Assembly: GCA_910585355.1 (NCBI GenBank)
Contig: CAJUDN010000021.1
Coordinates: 120-38,656 of the forward strand
Source of the DNA: an uncultured Lachnospiraceae bacterium
Lineage (GTDB): Bacteria; Bacillota_A; Clostridia; Lachnospirales; Lachnospiraceae
Length of the DNA stretch: 38,537 nt
Direction of reading: 5' to 3'
The first letter of the stretch is position 1. Each line of letters starts with the position of its first letter. The notes beneath the pieces were generated by a model. That model saw only the letters and a list, made by a program, of their open reading frames with translations. It ran no database searches and was not told where the DNA came from. Positions 8,850 through 16,711 of the stretch are shown here, one piece after another. Both the position numbers and the translations under genes were made by a program.

Positions 8850-9822
8850 AGCCGTACACTCCCCGCACAGAAACCTCGCCGGAAATCACTTCCGTTCTGG
8901 TTCCGTCCGGAAGACATACGATCAGTCCGCCGGATTTATTGATTCCCTCGGAGATTCCTCTGAATTCGCCCGACGGTTTCAATACACACACCTGGTTCCC
9001 AAGATTCACAAGTTTCTTATTGTATTCCTCCATAAGTCCCGACATATCCTCTGTTTTTACAAAAATCTCATAGTACTCCTCAAAAGCCTTCATGGTTTCT
9101 GCAATGATACGGCTTCTTTGAAATCTCCTTCCCGTCTCCAGATTAAGAGATGTGGCAGCGGCGGCAATTTCCGGAGGAAACTCCGTCTGATTCACATTGA
9201 TTCCGGTCCCGATGACCACATGCTGGATTTCCATCAGCTCTGTACTCATCTCCGTGAGAATTCCGCAGATTTTCTTTTTATTGAGAACCAGGTCATTGGG
9301 CCACTTAATCTGACTTTTAATTCCGGTGGCCTCCCTGATTCCCTTCTCGGCAGCCAGAGCCATCACTAACGTCAGCATGGAAGCTGAAAGGGAACTGATC
9401 TGAGGTCTTAAAAGGATACTCATCCAGATTCCGACTCCGGAGGGCGACTCCCAGCCTCTTCCTCTCCGCCCCTTTCCTCCGTCCTGCCGTTCCGCAACTA
9501 CCAGAGTTCCATGGGGAGCCCCGGCCTCCGCCTGCTTTCTGGCCTGGATATTTGTGGAATCAGTCCTGTCAAAACAGACCACATTGGCGCCCGCCCATCT
9601 GGTCTCAATGGAACTTTTCAGTTCCTCCCTGGAAAGCACATCGGAAACGCTCTTTAAGGCATATCCCTTGTTTCTGACGGCTTCAATTTCATATCCATCT
9701 TCCTTCAACTGATTAATCACCTTCCACACAGCAGTCCGTGAAACTCCGAATTTCTCACATAACTCCTGTCCGGAAAGATATCCGTTTGTTTCCTTCAGTA
9801 ATCTGAGGATTTCTCCCTTCAT
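8842..9822 (-). CDS. birA: Bifunctional biotin operon repressor / biotin-protein ligase BirA
   Basis: Attaches biotin to carboxylase carrier domains and, with its N-terminal helix-turn-helix, can repress biotin genes. The HTH is in SGQELCEKFGVSRTAVWKVI. The ligase domain carries DSTN, GKGRRGRGW (biotinyl-AMP binding loop), KWPND and a C-terminal SH3-like cap. The frame extends to a GTG at 9849, but the ATG at 9822 has GGAGGG five bases upstream and begins the usual MKGEILRLL, so that start is preferred (326 aa). No biotin synthesis genes lie nearby. It precedes mutY with overlap. Confidence 0.94.
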   Translation of the reverse strand: MKGEILRLLKETNGYLSGQELCEKFGVSRTAVWKVINQLKEDGYEIEAVRNKGYALKSVSDVLSREELKSSIETRWAGANVVCFDRTDSTNIQARKQAEAGAPHGTLVVAERQDGGKGRRGRGWESPSGVGIWMSILLRPQISSLSASMLTLVMALAAEKGIREATGIKSQIKWPNDLVLNKKKICGILTEMSTELMEIQHVVIGTGINVNQTEFPPEIAAAATSLNLETGRRFQRSRIIAETMKAFEEYYEIFVKTEDMSGLMEEYNKKLVNLGNQVCVLKPSGEFRGISEGINKSGGLIVCLPDGTRTEVISGEVSVRGVYGYV

Positions 9823-9841
9823 CTTTCCCTCCGCTAAAGTT

Positions 9842-9866
9842 TCCCGCACTGCGGCGGGACTTTTTT
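9842..9866 (+). other. Hairpin with T-run between birA and the small membrane gene
   Basis: TCCCGC (9842-9847), a six-base loop and GCGGGA (9854-9859), then TTTTTT at 9861-9866 on the plus strand. As an intrinsic terminator it would only stop plus-strand (antisense) transcription, because both neighbours are minus-strand genes; on the birA message it is a 5' hairpin 20 nt before the start. Confidence 0.5.
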
Positions 9867-10173
9867 ATCTCCACCATATGCTGACCGCACTGACAGCCGC
9901 AAGCGCCAGCAGGACGATTCCAAATACCATCTGCAAAATGGCTGCCGCCTCTTTTTTATGGTTTCTCACGCTGTGTTTCAGTCTGTACTTTCCGGTAACC
10001 AGATTAAGAACGGCCGCCAGAAAGAATATTACCGGAAAGAAAAACATATATTCTTCCGGGTTAACAAAGGAGATTGCCGCCATAACCACCACTGCAATTC
10101 CTATGACAATATGCAGCGTATCTAACGCCATAGATTCTCCTCTGACCTTGCGTCTTCTTTCATTTCCAGACAT
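9865..10173 (-). CDS. Small membrane protein of unknown function (about 102 aa)
   Basis: Three predicted membrane segments: LHIVIGIAVVVMAAISFV, the FFFPVIFFLAAVLNLVTG segment and a C-terminal MVFGIVLLALAAVSAVS, with a basic loop between segments two and three. I recognise no characterised family; similar small proteins are common in Lachnospiraceae. Two starts are plausible: ATG 10173 (AGGAG ten bases before) and ATG 10131 (AGGAG six bases before, giving 88 aa). It lies 42 bp ahead of birA and may share its transcript. Confidence 0.7.
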   Translation of the reverse strand: MSGNERRRKVRGESMALDTLHIVIGIAVVVMAAISFVNPEEYMFFFPVIFFLAAVLNLVTGKYRLKHSVRNHKKEAAAILQMVFGIVLLALAAVSAVSIWWR

Positions 10174-10202
10174 CCGATACTTCTCCTAACTTGCTGTTTT
10201 CT

Positions 10203-10254
10203 TAGAGCGCGTTTGAAAGTTGCTTTCCATCAGATGTGCGTCACAGAATGCAAG
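10203..10254. repeat. Left half-copy of the 162-bp palindromic element
   Basis: TAGAGCGCGTTTGAAAGTTG and the following CAGATGTGCGTCACAG match the left arm and adjoining interior of the element at 18660-18821 with few differences. The right half is missing. Its inner part reaches into the 3' end of the patatin gene, whose stop codon (10241-10243) lies inside the repeat. Confidence 0.75.
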
Positions 10255-11374
10255 GCTGCGCCAGTACCTTGTGAACCTTCTCCATGATTTCCTCCACTGT
10301 ATAGATATGGAAAACCTCCAGTTCCATCTTTCTTGCACAGATTTCCAGAACAGCGCCATAAAAATCCCTGTAATTCCATTGGGCCGGAAGCCTCATTTTC
10401 TTTGCCAGCGCCGGAAAAATTCCTTCCGTGTATGCCCGGTAGCCCAAAAGCTCTTTGGGCTCTCCTCCGGGAATCAGATAGCGGGCGAAAAGCGAAAGCT
10501 CCGACATCATTTTATCAAAATAGTATGCCTCTGACCGGGGCATATGAAAATAATATCTCCTTCCCACAAGGTCATATAAAAGTCTTTTGGCATCATAATA
10601 TCCCAGAAGCATATTCCGTTTTGCCCTGGCACTGTCGAATTCCAGTATCCCTCCCAGGTTCTTTCTGGGGGCAATCCTGTGAATTGTCACATCCAAAGGA
10701 GGCGTAAACCTTTTTTCTTTGTCAACACCGATCCCGTAAATCCGTATTACTATGATATCCTTATAACCCCGTTCCGTCAGCACATTTACGGGAACATTGT
10801 TGACGCTGCCGCCGTCCATATAAGTTTTTCCGCCCAGCTTTTCATTTTTAAAACCCGGAAAATAAGCGCTGGCCAGGAGCATATCCTTCATGGTCCCCTC
10901 CGGCGCCGTCTTCACATCAAAGTTGATCTCTTTACGGTCCGTGAGGGAAAAAGCGGTGGCATAAAAATCGCAGGAAGATTTCCGAATTTTTTCTTCGTCA
11001 ATGGTGTCTGCAATCAGTTGTTTTAAAGGCCCGATATCAAGCCCGCGCCCGGCCACCACTTTTTTCACCTCCGCGGCAAGCTCCGCAAGATCAAAGGATC
11101 TTATTTCCAGCTTTCTTAAGCGCTCCATCAGATCATCTTCCACATGGAAGACCCTGGAGTAAGCCATAGCGCTCCAGATTTCTTCGGCCTTTTTAAGGTC
11201 ATCCATGCAGATCAGCGCTCCATTCAGAGCTCCAACTGAGGTTCCGGCAACTCCCCGGATCTTCACGCCGGCTTCCCTGAGAGCTTTCCATGCGCCTATC
11301 TGGTAAGCTCCCCGGGCGCCGCCGCCCTCCAGGACAATTCCATACTCCCTGCTTAAATCAACGGCTGCTTTCAT
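10241..11374 (-). CDS. Patatin-like phospholipase family protein
   Basis: A 377-aa lipid acyl hydrolase with the Ser/Asp dyad of patatins. Oxyanion loop EGGGARGAYQIG is near the N-terminus, the nucleophile elbow GTSVGALNG follows, and the catalytic Asp sits in YMDGGSVNNVP. The ORF extends upstream to 11473, but this would overlap the SPFH gene by 116 bp; the ATG at 11374 starts MKAAVDL directly before the patatin core and overlaps the SPFH end by 17 bp. No strong ribosome site precedes it, suggesting translational coupling to SPFH. Its last codons and stop lie within a dispersed repeat, so the natural C-terminus may have been altered. Confidence 0.9.
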   Translation of the reverse strand: MKAAVDLSREYGIVLEGGGARGAYQIGAWKALREAGVKIRGVAGTSVGALNGALICMDDLKKAEEIWSAMAYSRVFHVEDDLMERLRKLEIRSFDLAELAAEVKKVVAGRGLDIGPLKQLIADTIDEEKIRKSSCDFYATAFSLTDRKEINFDVKTAPEGTMKDMLLASAYFPGFKNEKLGGKTYMDGGSVNNVPVNVLTERGYKDIIVIRIYGIGVDKEKRFTPPLDVTIHRIAPRKNLGGILEFDSARAKRNMLLGYYDAKRLLYDLVGRRYYFHMPRSEAYYFDKMMSELSLFARYLIPGGEPKELLGYRAYTEGIFPALAKKMRLPAQWNYRDFYGAVLEICARKMELEVFHIYTVEEIMEKVHKVLAQPCIL

Positions 11375-12296
11375 TGGAAGCAATCTCAGCGATACTCTTT
11401 GTGAGACCTGCCATGGACTGAATTTCTGACGGAATGATAATCTTTGTGGCTCTTCCGTCCGCGGCCTTCGCAAAAGCCTCCAGGCTCTTTAAAGTCAGCA
11501 CCGCCTGGTCAGCCCCGGCTTCTTTAATCATGCGGATTCCATCTGCATTGGCCTGCTGGATCTTAAGGATGGCCTCCGCCTGACCTTCGGCCTCACGGAT
11601 TCTCTTTTCTTTTTCAGCCTCAGCATGGAGAATCGCCGCCTGTTTGTCAGCCTCCGCGTCCAGAATGGCGGACTGCTTTTTACCCTCCGCCACAAGGATT
11701 GTGGATTTTTTCTCACCCTCCGCCCGAAGGATGGACTCACGACGTTCCCGCTCCGCCTTCATCTGTTTTTCCATTGCATCCTGAATGGCGGACGGCGGAA
11801 TGATATTTTTAAGCTCCACGCGGTTTACCTTGATGCCCCAGGGATCTGTAGCCACATCCAGAGCAGACCGCATTTTTGTGTTGATGGTTTCCCTGGATGT
11901 TAAGGTCTGGTCAAGCTCCAGGTCGCCGATGATATTTCTTAAGGTGGTGGCCGTTAAGTTTTCTATGGCCATGATGGGATTTTCCACGCCATACGCGTAA
12001 AGCTTCGGGTCCGTGATCTGGAAAAAAACCACCGTGTCAATTTTCATGGTAACATTATCCTTTGTGATTACCGGCTGCGGCGCGAAGTCCACCACCTGTT
12101 CCTTTAAAATCACACGTTTGGCCACACGGTCAATAAAGGGCATTTTAAAATGCACTCCCACAGACCAGGTGTCCAGATACGCTCCCAGACGCTCCACAAC
12201 CACTGCCTGAGCCTGAGGCACAATGCGGATGCAGGACACCAGCACTAAAAGAATTACAAGTACCAGCAAAACAAAGCTAAAAAAACCTATTCCCAT
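11358..12296 (-). CDS. SPFH/band-7 membrane protein (stomatin/QmcA-like)
   Basis: Membrane scaffold of 312 aa. One N-terminal membrane helix (about residues 5-23, rich in L/V) is followed by the band-7 domain starting RIVPQAQAVVVERLG, through the conserved LRNIIGDLELDQTLTSRE, and a long Ala/Glu/Lys coiled coil with repeating AEGEKK/AEAEKE units (about 180-255). SPFH proteins oligomerise and organise membrane microdomains, usually with an NfeD partner. That partner ends one base upstream, and the patatin gene overlaps downstream. AAAGGAG precedes the ATG. Confidence 0.93.
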   Translation of the reverse strand: MGIGFFSFVLLVLVILLVLVSCIRIVPQAQAVVVERLGAYLDTWSVGVHFKMPFIDRVAKRVILKEQVVDFAPQPVITKDNVTMKIDTVVFFQITDPKLYAYGVENPIMAIENLTATTLRNIIGDLELDQTLTSRETINTKMRSALDVATDPWGIKVNRVELKNIIPPSAIQDAMEKQMKAERERRESILRAEGEKKSTILVAEGKKQSAILDAEADKQAAILHAEAEKEKRIREAEGQAEAILKIQQANADGIRMIKEAGADQAVLTLKSLEAFAKAADGRATKIIIPSEIQSMAGLTKSIAEIASNESSR

Positions 12297-12297
12297 T

Positions 12298-12738
12298 TTA
12301 TTTCTCCTTTAAAAAACGGTCCACAATCAGTTTCACTCCGCGGATTTCCTTTACAATCACAGTTTCTCCCTCCGGAATTTCCATCTCATCCTCCACTGCC
12401 CTGGCCGTCCATTCCTGACCGTTTAAAACAGCCGCGCCAGAAGACAGATTATTGTTGATTTTCACAGTCACTCTGGCTTTTCTGCCGATGAGACTGTCAG
12501 TATTTGTCTTCACCGTCCCCTTATTAATAAACTTTGCGGCAAAGGGTCTTGTGAAAAACAAAAGCATAAAAGAGGCTGCCAGAAATGTAACAAGCTGCAC
12601 CCGAACGGAAAAACCGACCAGAGCGGTAAAAAATGCAATCAGTGCACCCCCGGCAAACCAGATGGTAGTAAGCGCCATGGTATTTATTTCAATCCCGACA
12701 AAAATCACAAAAGCCACAAGCCAGCCTATCATTTCCAC
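12298..12738 (-). CDS. NfeD family membrane protein
   Basis: A 146-aa short NfeD: two to three membrane segments over residues 3-70, then a C-terminal OB-fold (about 80-146) with SLIGRKARVTVKI, the standard start of that fold. The serine-protease domain of long NfeD is absent. Start is GTG at 12738 with AAGGAG upstream. NfeD/SPFH pairs are a conserved operon; here the SPFH gene follows after one base. It lies downstream of the 15-bp minisatellite. Confidence 0.9.
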   Translation of the reverse strand: MEMIGWLVAFVIFVGIEINTMALTTIWFAGGALIAFFTALVGFSVRVQLVTFLAASFMLLFFTRPFAAKFINKGTVKTNTDSLIGRKARVTVKINNNLSSGAAVLNGQEWTARAVEDEMEIPEGETVIVKEIRGVKLIVDRFLKEK

Positions 12739-12805
12739 TGCCCCATCTCCTTTTCTTTATCTCCTTTATCTTTATCTGCTTTCCCTTATCCGTCCTTCCA
12801 TCATC

Positions 12806-12955
12806 TGCCTTTCCTTTACCTGCCTTTCCTTTACCTGCCTTTCCTTTACCTGCCTTTCCTTTACCTGATTTCTCCTATAGCGGCTTCTCTTTCGTTGGTC
12901 TCTCCTTTATTGGTCTCTCCTTTATCGGTCCCCCCTTTATAAGTCTCCCCGTCAC
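12806..12955. repeat. 15-bp minisatellite between the trmH-family gene and nfeD
   Basis: Four perfect tandem copies of TGCCTTTCCTTTACC occupy 12806-12865. The same 15-bp register continues in degenerate form through 12866-12955, including two identical TGGTCTCTCCTTTAT units (12896-12910, 12911-12925), and into the last codons of the trmH-family gene. On the transcribed minus strand each unit carries an SD-like AAAGGA core. It is not coding in the gene's own frame. Confidence 0.9.
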
Positions 12956-13737
12956 CGGCTTCTCCTCTGCCTCGCAGCCTCAAACATCAGGATAGACGCC
13001 GCCACCGCGGCATTTAAGGATTCCATCCTCCCTGCCATGGGAATTTTCACCCATGCATCAGCCAGAAGAGAAAGTCCTTCGCTTAAGCCGTTCCCCTCAT
13101 TTCCTATGAGAAAACCCGTGTTACCAGTATAATCCTCTTCCTCGTAATTATTCCTTCCGGCAAGGTGGGCCGCGAACAGGCGAATCCCCTTTTCCTTAAG
13201 CATCTTCGCTGTTTTCAGCATATCATCAACATATAGAAAAGGGACCCGGAACACAGACCCCATGGTGGAACGAATAACCTTGGGATTGTAAATATCCACC
13301 GTATCTCTGCTCATAATAACACCTGTAATTCCGGCGCCCTCTCCGGCCCGCACAATGGTCCCCAGATTCCCCGGATCCTGTATGTTTTCAAGAATCATCA
13401 GATGGGCGGCTCTTCTGTCCTTTAAAAGGTCAGAAAGTCCATATTCGTACTGCCTCACAAGAGCCAGAACTCCCTGGGGCGTCCGGGTATCGGACATGGC
13501 CCCAAACACAGAATCCGTTACGGCTTCATAAGCCGGAAATTCGCCGAGAAACGCCTGATTATCCGCGTTTTTAAGAAAACTTTCCGAGACATAAAGGCGG
13601 ACGGTACGGTCTTTTGGAAGCTCCATGGCCATCCTGACTCCCTCCGTCACAAAAAGTCCCTGCTCGTTTCTGGCCTTTGCCCTTTTCTTTAATTCTATGA
13701 CCGCTTTCACCTGTTCGTTCTTTGTGCTGCTAATCAT
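12952..13737 (-). CDS. TrmH/SpoU-family RNA methyltransferase
   Basis: SAM-dependent 2'-O-ribose methyltransferase of the SPOUT class, 261 aa. An N-terminal substrate-binding domain (about 1-95) precedes the catalytic trefoil-knot domain with motif 1 LENIQDPGNLGTIVRAG, motif 2 IGNEGNGLSEG and motif 3 IPMAGRMESLNAAVAASI. Likely target is 23S rRNA or tRNA; the site cannot be told. Its start overlaps the nadE stop by eight bases with AGGAGG inside nadE, indicating co-translation. Its stop borders the minisatellite, and the two other reading frames stay open for about 25-37 codons beyond it. Confidence 0.93.
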   Translation of the reverse strand: MISSTKNEQVKAVIELKKRAKARNEQGLFVTEGVRMAMELPKDRTVRLYVSESFLKNADNQAFLGEFPAYEAVTDSVFGAMSDTRTPQGVLALVRQYEYGLSDLLKDRRAAHLMILENIQDPGNLGTIVRAGEGAGITGVIMSRDTVDIYNPKVIRSTMGSVFRVPFLYVDDMLKTAKMLKEKGIRLFAAHLAGRNNYEEEDYTGNTGFLIGNEGNGLSEGLSLLADAWVKIPMAGRMESLNAAVAASILMFEAARQRRSR

Positions 13738-15664
13738 CCAGGCCTCCTGGATTTAAGGCCTTTAATTCCTCCATCCAGATACGCCCTGCAGCATCCGACG
13801 GCATCCTGAGATCGCCTCTGGGAGACACTGCCACCGAGCCGACTTTCGGTCCGTCTGGAAGACAGGAACGTTTAAACTGCTGGGAGAAGAACCTCCGGTA
13901 AAAGGTGTTTAACCATTTATAAATCACTCTGTCCTCATAAACGCCCAAAAAAGCGATCTTCGCCAGACGGTAAATCTTTGCAGGACCGTATCCGAACCGC
14001 AAAATATAGTACATGAAGAAATCGTGCAGCTCATAGGGGCCTACAAGATCCTCTGTTTTCTGAGAAATCACACCGTCGGTGGGCGGAAGAAGCTCCGGAC
14101 TCACCGGTGTATCCAGAATATCGTAAAGCACCTTCTTTAACTCTTCATCCTGACAGGTATCGGCATAATACCGAACCAGATGGCGCACCAGGGTTTTGGG
14201 AACCGACGCGTTGACGCCGTACATGGACATATGATCCCCGTTGTAGGTAGCCCATCCCAGTGCAAGCTCCGACATATCCCCCGTACCTACCACCAAACCT
14301 CCGTTTTGATTGGCCAGATCCATTAACACCTGAGTTCTTTCTCTTGCCTGGGAGTTTTCATAGGTCACGTCGTGAACCTCCATGCTGTGGCCCAAATCCC
14401 TGAAATGAACAGCCACCGCCTCCTTTATATTGACCTCCTTCAGCTCTGCGCCCAGCCTGTGGGTCAGGGTGCAGGCATTGTTGTAGGTGCGGTCTGTAGT
14501 GCCAAAACAGGGCATGGTGACAGACAGAATATTCTCTCTCGGAATCTTTTCCATGTCGAAAGCCCTGGCCGTCACAAGGAGGGCCAGTGTGGAATCCAGA
14601 CCGCCGGAAATTCCCACCACCGCATGCGTACACCCGGTATGAGCCAGACGCTTTTTTAAGCCCATAGCCTGAATGGTCAAAATTTCCTCACAGCGGGCAT
14701 CTCTTGCCTTCGCGTCGGAGGGAACAAAAGGAGCCGGGTCAATATATCGCTCTAACTTCAGTTCCTCCCGATGGATATGAATGGGAACACGGACATACCT
14801 GCTTCCCGGGGCCTCTGTCCGAAAGGTGTTCATTTTCCGCCTCTCATTTCGTATTCTCTGAAGATCCAGATCGCCATAGATTACGGAATTCTCAAACCGC
14901 CTGGAACTCGCCAGAACCGTACCGTTTTCCGCGATCATATTATGACCGCCAAATACCAGATCCTGGGTGGATTCTCCCTCTCCTGCATTGGCATAAACAT
15001 AACCGCAGATGAGCCTTGCGGACTGGCCGGAAATCAGGCTGTTTCTGTAAAGATGTTTTCCTGTTGTTTCATCGCTGGCGGAGCAGTTAATGATTACCGT
15101 TGCCCCGGCCTTCGCGTGGGAGATGCTGGGAGGATCCATGACCCACACGTCCTCACAGATTTCACCCGCTACAATAAGCTCCGGTATTTCCCCGCATTCA
15201 AAAAGAATGTTGCTTCCAAAGGGAACCTCTCTGTTTCCCCACAAAACGGTCTCCGGTACCGCCGGGCCGGGGTTAAAATGACGCAGCTCATAAAATTCCG
15301 CATAGTTCGGAATATTCATCTTTGTGATGAAGGCCAGAACCTGCCCGTTCTGAATAGCGGCCGCCACATTGTAAAGCTTTCCTCCCTTTTCGAAAGGAAG
15401 TCCCACAAACGCCAGCATATCCATTCCCCCGGCAGCCTCTTCCAGCCTCTTTAACTCATTCCTGGCGCTTTCAAGCAGCGTATCCTGGAGGAATAAGTCT
15501 CCGCAGGTATAGCCGGTGAGGCAGAGCTCCGGAAACACCATGATCTTTGCTCCCTTCTTCTCTCCCTCCTCCATCAGCTTTATAATCTCATTTCCATTGT
15601 ACACAGGATCCGCCACTTTGATTTTTGGTGTGGCGGCTGCGACACGGAGAAAGCCGTCTTTCAT
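13730..15664 (-). CDS. nadE: Glutamine-dependent NAD+ synthetase
   Basis: Makes NAD+ from deamido-NAD+, ATP and glutamine. The N-terminal nitrilase-fold glutaminase has the triad Glu in VFPELCLTGY, Lys in ITKMNIPNY and Cys in GEICEDVWV. The C-terminal synthetase has the ATP pyrophosphatase loop GISGGLDSTLALL (about residues 350-362). At 644 aa it is the usual glutaminase-fused form. AAAGGAGTG precedes the ATG. It heads the long minus-strand block and has its own leader with a perfect 12-bp hairpin (15700-15730). Confidence 0.96.
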   Translation of the reverse strand: MKDGFLRVAAATPKIKVADPVYNGNEIIKLMEEGEKKGAKIMVFPELCLTGYTCGDLFLQDTLLESARNELKRLEEAAGGMDMLAFVGLPFEKGGKLYNVAAAIQNGQVLAFITKMNIPNYAEFYELRHFNPGPAVPETVLWGNREVPFGSNILFECGEIPELIVAGEICEDVWVMDPPSISHAKAGATVIINCSASDETTGKHLYRNSLISGQSARLICGYVYANAGEGESTQDLVFGGHNMIAENGTVLASSRRFENSVIYGDLDLQRIRNERRKMNTFRTEAPGSRYVRVPIHIHREELKLERYIDPAPFVPSDAKARDARCEEILTIQAMGLKKRLAHTGCTHAVVGISGGLDSTLALLVTARAFDMEKIPRENILSVTMPCFGTTDRTYNNACTLTHRLGAELKEVNIKEAVAVHFRDLGHSMEVHDVTYENSQARERTQVLMDLANQNGGLVVGTGDMSELALGWATYNGDHMSMYGVNASVPKTLVRHLVRYYADTCQDEELKKVLYDILDTPVSPELLPPTDGVISQKTEDLVGPYELHDFFMYYILRFGYGPAKIYRLAKIAFLGVYEDRVIYKWLNTFYRRFFSQQFKRSCLPDGPKVGSVAVSPRGDLRMPSDAAGRIWMEELKALNPGGLDD

Positions 15665-15699
15665 TTCTTCACTCCTTTATCATCATTTTAAATTTCATT

Positions 15700-15730
15700 G
15701 TAACAGTTCAGACAGCTCCTGAACTGTTAC
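15700..15730. repeat. AACAGTTCAG hairpin, copy 1 (nadE leader)
   Basis: GTAACAGTTCAG (15700-15711), seven-base loop and CTGAACTGTTAC (15719-15730): a perfect 12-bp stem 35 nt upstream of the nadE ATG. No T-run follows on either strand, so it is not an ordinary terminator. Related copies lie at 15930-15960 and 26629-26658. Confidence 0.85.
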
Positions 15731-15754
15731 ATTTCATTTCCATAGTTCCCCTCC

Positions 15755-15783
15755 ATTATACACTTTTTTACAGAAAAAGGGAA
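15755..15783 (-). promoter_or_regulatory. Probable nadE promoter
   Basis: Minus-strand TATAAT (15755-15760) with a poor -35 (TTCCCT, 15778-15783) at 17 bp. It would give an ~85-nt leader holding the 12-bp hairpin. A GGAGGGG (15748-15754) and an 11-codon ORF (15708-15743) follow directly, but the SD would overlap the expected transcription start. Confidence 0.5.
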
Positions 15784-15825
15784 GTTTGGAATTGAGTGTA
15801 TCTACATATTATGTTAGACTGATGA

Positions 15826-15909
15826 TTAAACTATGAGAACTGCGCTTTGCGGGTTTCCCAAGTTATCGCGGCAGCCGCCAAGGTCTCGTGCAAGCACGGA
15901 CTTTAGCTC
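15826..15909 (-). repeat. Intergenic repeat family B, copy 1
   Basis: Read on the minus strand it contains GCTGCCGCGATAACTTGGG and ends with TTCTCATAGTTTAA. The same order of blocks occurs on the plus strand at 27112-27209. A short remnant, AAACTATGAGAA, is at 3563-3574. No coding potential; CGTGC-AA-GCACG forms a small hairpin inside. Confidence 0.65.
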
Positions 15910-15929
15910 GTTGCTCGTGTAAATTAAAA

Positions 15930-15960
15930 GTAACAGTTCAGATAACCCCTGAATCATTGC
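15930..15960. repeat. AACAGTTCAG hairpin, copy 2 (upstream of tcdA)
   Basis: GTAACAGTTCAG then CTGAATCATTGC after a seven-base loop; the left arm is identical to copy 1 and the right arm has diverged. It ends 28 nt before the tcdA start. Confidence 0.7.
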
Positions 15961-15988
15961 TTCTAAAATCCAAATGGAGAATAAAACC

Positions 15989-16711
15989 ATGAATGAAATC
16001 TTTACGCGTACCATTCAGCTTCTGGGAGAAGACGGATTTTCAAAACTGTCCCGCGCCTCTGTGGCTGTTTTCGGTCTGGGGGGCGTCGGCGGCCACTGTG
16101 CGGAAGCCCTGGCGAGAGCCGGAATCGGGAGTCTTTTCCTCACGGACGCCGATACAGTGGCCCCTTCCAACATAAACCGCCAGAGCATCGCCTTTCTAAG
16201 CACTGTAGGCCGGAAAAAAACTGAGGTTATGAAGCAGAAACTTTCTGATATCAACCCGGACTGCGCCGTTACCGTCTGCGACTCCTTTGTGCTGCCCGAA
16301 AACGCAGAACATGTATTTTCTTCTTTTCCATATGCACCGGATTACATCGTTGATGCCGTCGACACTGTAAGTGCGAAAATTGCCCTGGCATCCTATGCCG
16401 CATCCCGCAATATTCCCATAATCGCTTCCATGGGAACCGGAAACAAGCTTCATCCGGAGGCCTTTAAAATCGCAGATATCTATGACACAAATGTCTGCCC
16501 ACTCTGCCGCGTCATGCGGAGGGAATTAAAGAAGCGGGATATCCCCGCCCTGAAGGTCCTGTACTCGGAAGAACTGCCCCGCATGCCCCAGACAGCTGGG
16601 GAGGAAAAAAGCTCCGGCCGCCCCGCTCCCGCAAGTATCTCCTTTGTGCCGTCTGTGGCCGGCCTTCTCATTGCCGGAGAAGTAATCCGCTCTCTCTCCG
16701 GTATTTCCTGA
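15989..16711 (+). CDS. tcdA: tRNA threonylcarbamoyladenosine dehydratase (TcdA-like, ThiF/MoeB fold)
   Basis: E1-like ATP-dependent enzyme that cyclises t6A at tRNA position 37 to ct6A. The Rossmann/ATP motif VFGLGGVGGHCAEALARAGIG starts near residue 28, with DADTVAPSNINRQ downstream and a CPLCRVMRRELKKR segment. Length 240 aa fits TcdA/CsdL. The frame begins at an ATG at 15974, but GGAG at 15975-15978 lies ten bases before ATG 15989, which starts MNEIFTRTIQLLG as in the family. It stands alone on the plus strand. Confidence 0.93.
   Translation: MNEIFTRTIQLLGEDGFSKLSRASVAVFGLGGVGGHCAEALARAGIGSLFLTDADTVAPSNINRQSIAFLSTVGRKKTEVMKQKLSDINPDCAVTVCDSFVLPENAEHVFSSFPYAPDYIVDAVDTVSAKIALASYAASRNIPIIASMGTGNKLHPEAFKIADIYDTNVCPLCRVMRRELKKRDIPALKVLYSEELPRMPQTAGEEKSSGRPAPASISFVPSVAGLLIAGEVIRSLSGIS

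Noticed and set aside
9842..9866. Terminator for the small membrane protein gene
   Set aside because: The T-run is on the plus strand; on the minus strand of the gene the stem is followed by AAACTTTA, not a T-run.
12452..12868. Plus-strand ORF ending in repeated SFTCL
   Set aside because: Antisense to nfeD and then the 15-bp minisatellite; the repeat peptide only reflects the DNA repeat.
14771..15454. 227-codon open frame on the plus strand
   Set aside because: Antisense to nadE, which has every catalytic motif; no SD and atypical composition.
15826..16014. 62-codon minus-strand ORF upstream of tcdA
   Set aside because: Lies across repeat DNA and the tcdA start; no SD and no protein-like features.
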